DNA of 64,000 nt from Enoplolaimus lenunculus. Its lineage: Eukaryota; Nematoda; Enoplea; Enoplida; Thoracostomopsidae. This document shows, one piece after another, positions 59,059-64,000 of this stretch. Positions within the stretch are counted from its first letter, which is position 1, and the number at the start of each line of letters is the position of its first letter. The position numbers and the translations under genes were made by a program. The DNA lies in the NCBI GenBank assembly GCA_030248215.1, contig JASANG010001414.1, positions 1 through 64,000 of the forward strand, in the 5' to 3' direction. Under the pieces are notes generated by a model. The model was not told the origin of the DNA, ran no database searches, and was given only the letters and a program-made list of their open reading frames with translations.

Positions 59059-60362
59059 GAACTTGCAAATGTAGAAATTCGACGACAATTTAATAGGTTT
59101 ATGACGTATACACTTGCATTTACATATAAAGCAGCACTTTTTAACGCTTGATTTTTATTTTTTTAAAACAACGCGGATTATAACGAAAATGGAAAATCTT
59201 GTAAAAAACCAAATACTTACATTGACGGACGTCCATCTGGGCACTGTCATGACCACGTCTCATTTTTGTGTGCAAATTTATTGTCCGAATAGCTGTAGTT
59301 CTTATCGATAGAAAGTATATGTATCCGGGAAGGAACAGAAACCAAAAAATACTCAAAACTAAGTATAATTTTGTGGTCAGATCTCTTGGTACAAATACCA
59401 TATGGTCCACAGTACAACTCTGAAAAATCAAAGTAGCTCATTGTGCATTTAATTGCATACAAATTTTGACGCAGAAATTGTTTCATCATTTTCATTACAC
59501 AAACTGCCTTACCATTCTGATCAAAACACTTTTTTGACTCTAGTATGGCTCGTTGTGCAGTATGTATCATTAAATTGAAAAGTCTCGTTTTTTGTCACAT
59601 CGAAACTTTTTCCCACAATAAAATCAGTCATGCTTTATTGGCTCTAAGATTTTCTATTTTTCTTAGAAGTGGCGTTATCTGAGCATACAGATTGTAGGCC
59701 CGTGGACAATACATAAACCGCTGTAAAATTATTTCATTAATTATCATACGTTCAACAATAAAACAATACGTGCAATAAAAGGAACATCACTGTAAAAATG
59801 TTTCTGCCAATTTATTCATTGCAAAGCTGCAATCTTACTTTATAGGTGGGGATAATTTATTCCACCCATTTGTTTCGGTAAATGACATTTTCGTCTACTC
59901 ATAAGGTTCCTTTTTGAATGAAACCAAATAAACTCATAATATAGTATTCGTGGTTCGGTGACAAAATTGCACATATATACCACAAAACAGATAGAAAGTC
60001 CGTATTTAAACAATGCACGCGACCGTATATGGATACATTCTTAGGTGGTGTTTGATACTGTAGCTTGTTGATTTGGTTTGTCGGTTTTTCAGGCATTATT
60101 CGACCACAAGAAACCACCCTTTGATATATTAACCCGTATATCTTAAGGCTATATACCTCGAATTGTGTTAGTGCCTGCGGACAGACCGAACCAACTTTTG
60201 AAAGATCCTAACGAAAGAATTTGTGTTTTTTCAAGTGATATATAACTACCCGAAGCGTCCCCAAAAATTTTCCTTACAGTTAGCACCTTTGCGACGTGGT
60301 TGAAATTCCGGATAAAGAAATTTGTTGGAGAAAAAGCTGTTGTCATTTCTACGACAAAGCAA

Positions 60363-60830
60363 GTGGCGCGTCAAAACGAACGATTATATATAGACATGAT
60401 TTTGCGACATTTTTAGAAACAGCGTTGTTTTGTCAACTCTAAAACCAATAATATTGTATAAATTACTGATTAAAGAAAAATTTATCAAACCATGCAGCCA
60501 TAAGATTATTTTTGGTCGGAAAAGCTTCTAATCAGCGAACGTTTCATAGGGAATGGTCGGCCCGTCATAAGTGGAGCGTCAAAACGAACGATTAAAACTA
60601 TGTTGCCCTGTATATTACATTGAGGTTAGGCAAACAATTTTAGAAAGTAATTTTTTTAGACAGGTGATTTTGCGACATTTTTTGGAAACCGCGTTGTTTT
60701 GTCAACTCTAAAACCAAGAATATTATATAAATTATGGATTAAAGAAAAATGTATCAAACCATGCAGCCAAAAAATTATGTTTGGTTGGCAAAACATCTAT
60801 TCAACGAAAGTTTCATGGGGAATGGTCAAA
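60363..60830. repeat. two-unit tandem repeat, period 208 bp
   Basis: Units starting GTGGCGCGTCAAAACGAACG (60363) and GTGGAGCGTCAAAACGAACG (60571) share TTTTGCGACATTTTT, GTTTTGTCAACTCTAAAACC and AAACCATGCAGCC. The second unit has an insertion of about 70 bp. It lies 0.6 kb upstream of the LINE ORF1 and may be LINE 5' promoter monomers (inference). Confidence 0.8.
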
Positions 60831-61264
60831 AGCGAAATTTATTGTTGAAGGGAATGTCTGAAACGTAGTTTTCCTGTCGAAACATAAAGCAGTTTTTACA
60901 AATCACCAGCTATGTCTCTTGACGGAAACACATGCCCACTGCACATATTGTAAGCTTAAAGGGAAACACCTAGTATGAAGGTAACGAGCATCTAATTATT
61001 TACTACCTCAGAGCAAAAGATTTTATTATCAAATTAACGCCATTATTGCAAGCGATAAGCGCAATAGTGAAATATTAAAATATCGCTGAAGTATTCCCAG
61101 GGAAAGCAAAAGGATCCAAACCATTCTATTGTGTTCAAATGTTGTACAATATGCGATATATTTAATTTGGACATCCCGAGTTGAGTTAGAAAAGAATGGG
61201 GTCGAAGTTTTGCCCATCACGGTTTTCAAAACCACAATTCTTCGTTATGCCGTATAAGAAATAG

Positions 61265-61423
61265 GGCCCATGTATATAACAGGGCCGGATCGCTTTCTGG
61301 AAGGGCTGTAATAGACTCAGTTTAAGCTTTAGACTAATTTTTTGCTTAGGAACAGGCTCATCCATACGCTAAGCTTAAGAATATGCTTATACTACTGTTG
61401 CGGCCCTGTTCCAGACATGGACC
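61265..61423. mobile_element. family-1 TTAGGC element with exact 8-bp target duplication, upstream of the LINE ORF1
   Basis: GGCCCATGTATATAACAGGG left end and GGCCCTGTTCCAGACATGGACC right end, flanked on both sides by AGAAATAG. Only one or two TTAGGC units remain. It ends 21 bp before the ORF1 start codon. Confidence 0.93.
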
Positions 61424-61444
61424 AGAAATAGCATATATTAAATA

Positions 61445-63217
61445 ATGCCTACAACCAGTGATCACGATGTCATTGGTATTGCTGGAGGCGGCAGTATTTT
61501 GTCGGAGGAGACTTCCACCTTAACTGATCAACCACAAACCCCAATGGACACGGCAGCAATTGATCACAATCAGGATTACGACGTCGAGGGTAATAATGAT
61601 GCAAATGAATTAAAAGGGGACTATGCGAACTTATTACGGTCTAGAACACTCTATGTAACTAATCTTAAATATCATGGTCTTAATAACTTAACGTGCGTAG
61701 AAGTGCTGAACGCTGTTAATAAGGTTTTCACTGTCCAGGGCGGTGAGAAGTTTAGTAATAGTGTTAAAATTATTTTCCCATCCAAGGACATTGCATCTAT
61801 AGCAGCGGGTAAATCAATTAAAATTGGGGACTCGGAGGTAATTCTAGAAATTCCTCGCGACGCAACAATGCAATCTCCTTTTATTGTTCGAACTTTACAT
61901 CTATATGGCGTCCCCTTTGAAGTTCCGGATAAAGCGCTACAGTCGTTCTTAGCTGCTCAAAATATTCAGTGCTTGCAATCTGGTCGTTTCATCAAGCATC
62001 GAGGAAGTGAATACATCTCAAGTGGTCGAAGTTTCTTAGTCCAGATCCGCCGCGACTATAAAATACCTCCTCGGCTCCAATGGTGCGATCCTCATTTTAG
62101 GCGCGGATATATTATAATTCGGGCATGGTACCCGGGTATGGGTCGGTATTGTAAATCATGTTATAAATTTGGACATGAACAATTAGATTGTGTTGATTTT
62201 CCTGCTTTGAACAACACTGAAGTGGACACGAACTCAGCTAAACAACAACAAGAAGAGCAAGAACCCAAACAACAGTCACAACAACAGCAGCAACAGAAAC
62301 AACAAGTTCAACAACAACAATTACAACAACAACGGCAACAAATGAAAGCCGGGATAGACAAGGATCGCAGCAAGTTAAATACAAACAAGCAGTTTCTTGA
62401 TATCAGTAACTTTATTATGGGGTTAATCAAAAATATTCAGTCCAGCATTAACAATGATATTATTGTGAGAGAACCATTAGCTTTAGTCATCAATGGAAAG
62501 CTGGATTTGACTAAACTGCCAGAATCCGGGAAATCTTTTCTCAATTTTTCTGCTTGGTATAGATATTTGCATTTGAAACGATCGATGTCTCCGCCATTTC
62601 ACCCTGAGGGTGAAGACGTTAAAACATTTTTTGATTCGAAACATCCAAGCAATTATCGTCTCTCGAATTTCCATGTTGACAATCCAGTATCTGTTTGGGG
62701 CGAGTCTTTCTCATCTCCTGAAAAATTTGTCGCAGTGTGGAAGGCGAGATTCAGTGGTCGCAAAGATATCGAAGAGAAGGTTTGGGGAACAGACGATCCT
62801 AAATCAATAAAATTTTTACATAGTCAGATAGTTTGGCCGGGCACAACGTTACATTATTTGTGTATCGTTTTCGAATTAATTTATACGATTTGTTTTGCAC
62901 GAGCACAACAATGTGATGTGATTGGGCGCACACTATTGTCAACAGAGGGTCTATTGGTTGAGACTGTACCTGGGCCGGGGCCTTGGAGCTGCGGCCGTGG
63001 ACACTCCGATAATCGAGCTCAAAATAGAGTTACCTGGCGTCCTGGCAGTTTAAACTTAAATGGTGACTGTCAGACTCTTGTGCGAGAACACATTATGTTA
63101 CGAAAGGTGAGAACAGTAAGCACATCGTCTGATATATCTTCTCGCGTTACAGGTGTTAAGCGGTTGTATGAAGAGTCAGATGTGATTAGTGGCAAAAAGC
63201 CAAACATTGCAATGTGA
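61445..63217 (+). CDS. LINE ORF1 nucleic-acid-binding protein, 590 aa
   Basis: An acidic N-terminus (residues 1-60) is followed by two RNA-recognition-like folds, about 66-145 (RTLYVTNLKYHGLNNLTCVE) and about 148-230 (RTLHLYGVPFEVPDKALQSF). The AWYPGMGRY lead-in then runs into a CCHC zinc knuckle at 236-249 (CKSCYKFGHEQLDC, spacing C-x2-C-x4-H-x4-C). A Gln-rich segment covers about 265-300. The rest (about 310-590) is unrecognised apart from basic patches and a C-terminal KKPNIAM. ORF1 proteins of LINEs coat their own RNA and act as chaperones. The frame is uninterrupted. The Gln run is encoded by CAA/CAG and may vary in length. Confidence 0.9.
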   Translation: MPTTSDHDVIGIAGGGSILSEETSTLTDQPQTPMDTAAIDHNQDYDVEGNNDANELKGDYANLLRSRTLYVTNLKYHGLNNLTCVEVLNAVNKVFTVQGGEKFSNSVKIIFPSKDIASIAAGKSIKIGDSEVILEIPRDATMQSPFIVRTLHLYGVPFEVPDKALQSFLAAQNIQCLQSGRFIKHRGSEYISSGRSFLVQIRRDYKIPPRLQWCDPHFRRGYIIIRAWYPGMGRYCKSCYKFGHEQLDCVDFPALNNTEVDTNSAKQQQEEQEPKQQSQQQQQQKQQVQQQQLQQQRQQMKAGIDKDRSKLNTNKQFLDISNFIMGLIKNIQSSINNDIIVREPLALVINGKLDLTKLPESGKSFLNFSAWYRYLHLKRSMSPPFHPEGEDVKTFFDSKHPSNYRLSNFHVDNPVSVWGESFSSPEKFVAVWKARFSGRKDIEEKVWGTDDPKSIKFLHSQIVWPGTTLHYLCIVFELIYTICFARAQQCDVIGRTLLSTEGLLVETVPGPGPWSCGRGHSDNRAQNRVTWRPGSLNLNGDCQTLVREHIMLRKVRTVSTSSDISSRVTGVKRLYEESDVISGKKPNIAM

Positions 63218-63271
63218 ACGTGCATTTTTTTTTGTTTTACATGCCTTAAATTGATATGAAAGAGAGTCAAT

Positions 63272-64000
63272 ATGGATCTGCCAAATTTCTTTTCTTTTTC
63301 CAGTTTAAATTGCAGATCCATTAAGCATTTTCGAAAAGTGTCGATAGTTTTTGAAAGGATAAAAGATTTGGATTTGATTTGTCTGCAAGAGACACATTTT
63401 AAAAATAATTGGGATGCAGAGATTTTTGATAGAATTTTCTCACGCAATTTTAAAATATTTCACAGTTTCGGAAGCGAGGAGAATAGTAAAACAGGGGTAA
63501 CGGTCCTTATAAATAGGACAGCTCCTGTTGGTCAAATTGAAAACATTTTTAATATTCAGGGTAGGGCGGTCACGATTGCTTTTAGTATTGGTTCTCTTTC
63601 TTTTTTCTTAATTGGTATTTATGCTCCCGCGAACGGCGAGCAGCGAGTAGTTTTTTTCAACCAGCTGATGCAACAAGTGCAAAATTCGTTTTGGTTTGAT
63701 TATAAATGTGTTATTATGTTGGGTGATTTTAACTTAGTTGAGGACCCGGTTTTGGACCGATCACGGCCGTCATATGATCAGCAGCAAGGCCTGAGAGAGC
63801 TTTATTGTTTGAAGGAACTGTTGGTGATATCTGATGTTTTTAGGGAGACACATCCAAATAAAAACGACTTTTTTACTTTTCTTTCAGACATTCATGGAAG
63901 TCAGTCTCGTATAGATCGGATTTATATGCCGGCTTTTTTACAACCGGGCGCTTTGTGTACCGCTCGCGCAGTGAACAAGACAGATCATAGGTTGTTTAGA
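63272..64000 (+). CDS. LINE ORF2 N-terminus: apurinic/apyrimidinic-like endonuclease (incomplete at window end)
   Basis: Translation from ATG 63272 stays open for 243 codons to the last base. Endonuclease motifs in order: SLNCRSI (Asn13), CLQETH (Glu40, metal ligand), GIYAP (115-119), LGDFN (Asp152 and Asn154), SRIDRIY (Asp215) and TDHR (Asp238-His239). All catalytic positions of the family are present. In LINEs this domain nicks the target DNA to prime reverse transcription; the reverse transcriptase would follow outside the window. Confidence 0.95.
   Translation, partial: MDLPNFFSFSSLNCRSIKHFRKVSIVFERIKDLDLICLQETHFKNNWDAEIFDRIFSRNFKIFHSFGSEENSKTGVTVLINRTAPVGQIENIFNIQGRAVTIAFSIGSLSFFLIGIYAPANGEQRVVFFNQLMQQVQNSFWFDYKCVIMLGDFNLVEDPVLDRSRPSYDQQQGLRELYCLKELLVISDVFRETHPNKNDFFTFLSDIHGSQSRIDRIYMPAFLQPGALCTARAVNKTDHRLFR

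Larger units (their letters stand above)
57395..61264. other. tract downstream of KRTCAP2, with possible - strand exons
   Basis: Apart from the element at 58181-59058 and the tandem repeat at 60363-60830, no gene is secure. On the - strand, 59431-59200 holds a frame with a strong hydrophobic stretch (LYLVLSIFWFLFLPGYIYFL) bounded by a TTTTTCAG acceptor and an AATGTAAGT donor. A frame at 60346-60163 (MTTAFSPTNFFIRNFNHVAK) ends at G|GTATAT. I could not join these into one coherent gene. Confidence 0.3.
61424..64000 (+). mobile_element. LINE (non-LTR retrotransposon), L1/Tx1-like, cut by the window end
   Basis: ORF1 (61445-63217) and the first 243 codons of ORF2 (63272-64000) are both open, separated by 54 bp. 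The arrangement of zinc-knuckle ORF1 then endonuclease ORF2 fits the L1/Tx1 side of the LINE tree (inference). The true 5' end is uncertain and may lie upstream of the family-1 element at 61265. The intact frames imply a young copy. Confidence 0.9.

Noticed and set aside
1-64000. A telomere-proximal location because of the TTAGGC tracts
   Set aside because: The tracts are short, in both orientations, and nearly all lie between inverted repeats of family 1, so they are interspersed elements and not a chromosome end.
1-64000. CRISPR arrays, operons or bacterial contamination
   Set aside because: No regularly spaced repeat-spacer array was seen; the confident host genes are intron-bearing animal genes.

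Overview
This is an AT-rich window from an animal nuclear genome. It has spliced genes with GT-AG introns of about 0.2 to 2.2 kb, signal-peptide neuropeptide precursors, a LINE, and a very dense population of short inverted-repeat DNA elements. I find no bacterial operon, CRISPR array, rRNA gene or canonical free-standing tRNA gene. The commonest element family carries tracts of TTAGGC/GCCTAA, the hexamer known as the nematode telomere repeat. However, the window also holds a clear MAP2K5 (MEK5) orthologue with a PB1 domain, which as far as I recall nematodes lack. I therefore read the host as a bilaterian (or at least an animal with a nervous system) that is probably not a typical nematode; the phylum cannot be fixed from this sequence.

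Layout. 1-1 kb: the last two coding exons of an SK-type calcium-activated potassium channel (+). 1-31 kb: a repeat-rich tract holding two small neuropeptide precursor genes on the - strand. One (exons 13292-13439 and 12321-12386) encodes a FDANWFLNRN-G-KR peptide; the other (exons 26270-26402 and 25637-25699) encodes FRYamide and FRFamide peptides. 31.8-37.9 kb: a five-exon - strand gene for a 1,169-residue protein that joins an N-terminal doublecortin domain to a large multidomain part with a fibronectin III domain and a Cys/His-rich block. All exon phases match. 38-43.9 kb: repeats only. 43.9-52.7 kb: MAP2K5, with 18 exons resolved from the PB1 domain to the stop codon; the first exon was not located. 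55.1-57.4 kb: KRTCAP2 (oligosaccharyltransferase accessory subunit), complete in four exons. 58.2-59.1 kb: a large relative of the telomere-repeat element, with a minisatellite inside. 61.4-64 kb: a LINE with an intact ORF1 and the intact start of ORF2 (apurinic endonuclease), running off the window.

Mobile DNA. At least seven short inverted-repeat families are interspersed. (1) The GGCCCATGT family: 8-bp target duplications, interior made of TTAGGC-register hexamers, about 20 copies. (2) The CACTGC...GAGTC family: near-perfect palindromes of about 200 bp flanked by TA. (3) The CTGTAGTGACCCG family: 229-452 bp, flanked by TA. (4) A GTTTTACCAAGAGTG family. (5) A TTAACCCTTTCTCAC family that contains a tRNA-like Pol III promoter. 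(6) A TCGTAGG family. (7) CCGTAGCCAG and other minor families. One family-1 copy sits inside a family-6 copy with a perfect 8-bp duplication. Families 1-3 also sit in introns of KRTCAP2 and the doublecortin gene.

The genes do not form one pathway: they are an ion channel, neuropeptides, a MAP kinase kinase, an ER glycosylation subunit and a probable microtubule-linked protein. The points most worth following are the telomere-hexamer elements, the doublecortin fusion gene, the neuropeptide genes and the tRNA-bearing inverted-repeat element. A 250-bp homopolymer-rich stretch at 53.56-53.81 kb looks like a sequencing or assembly fault.
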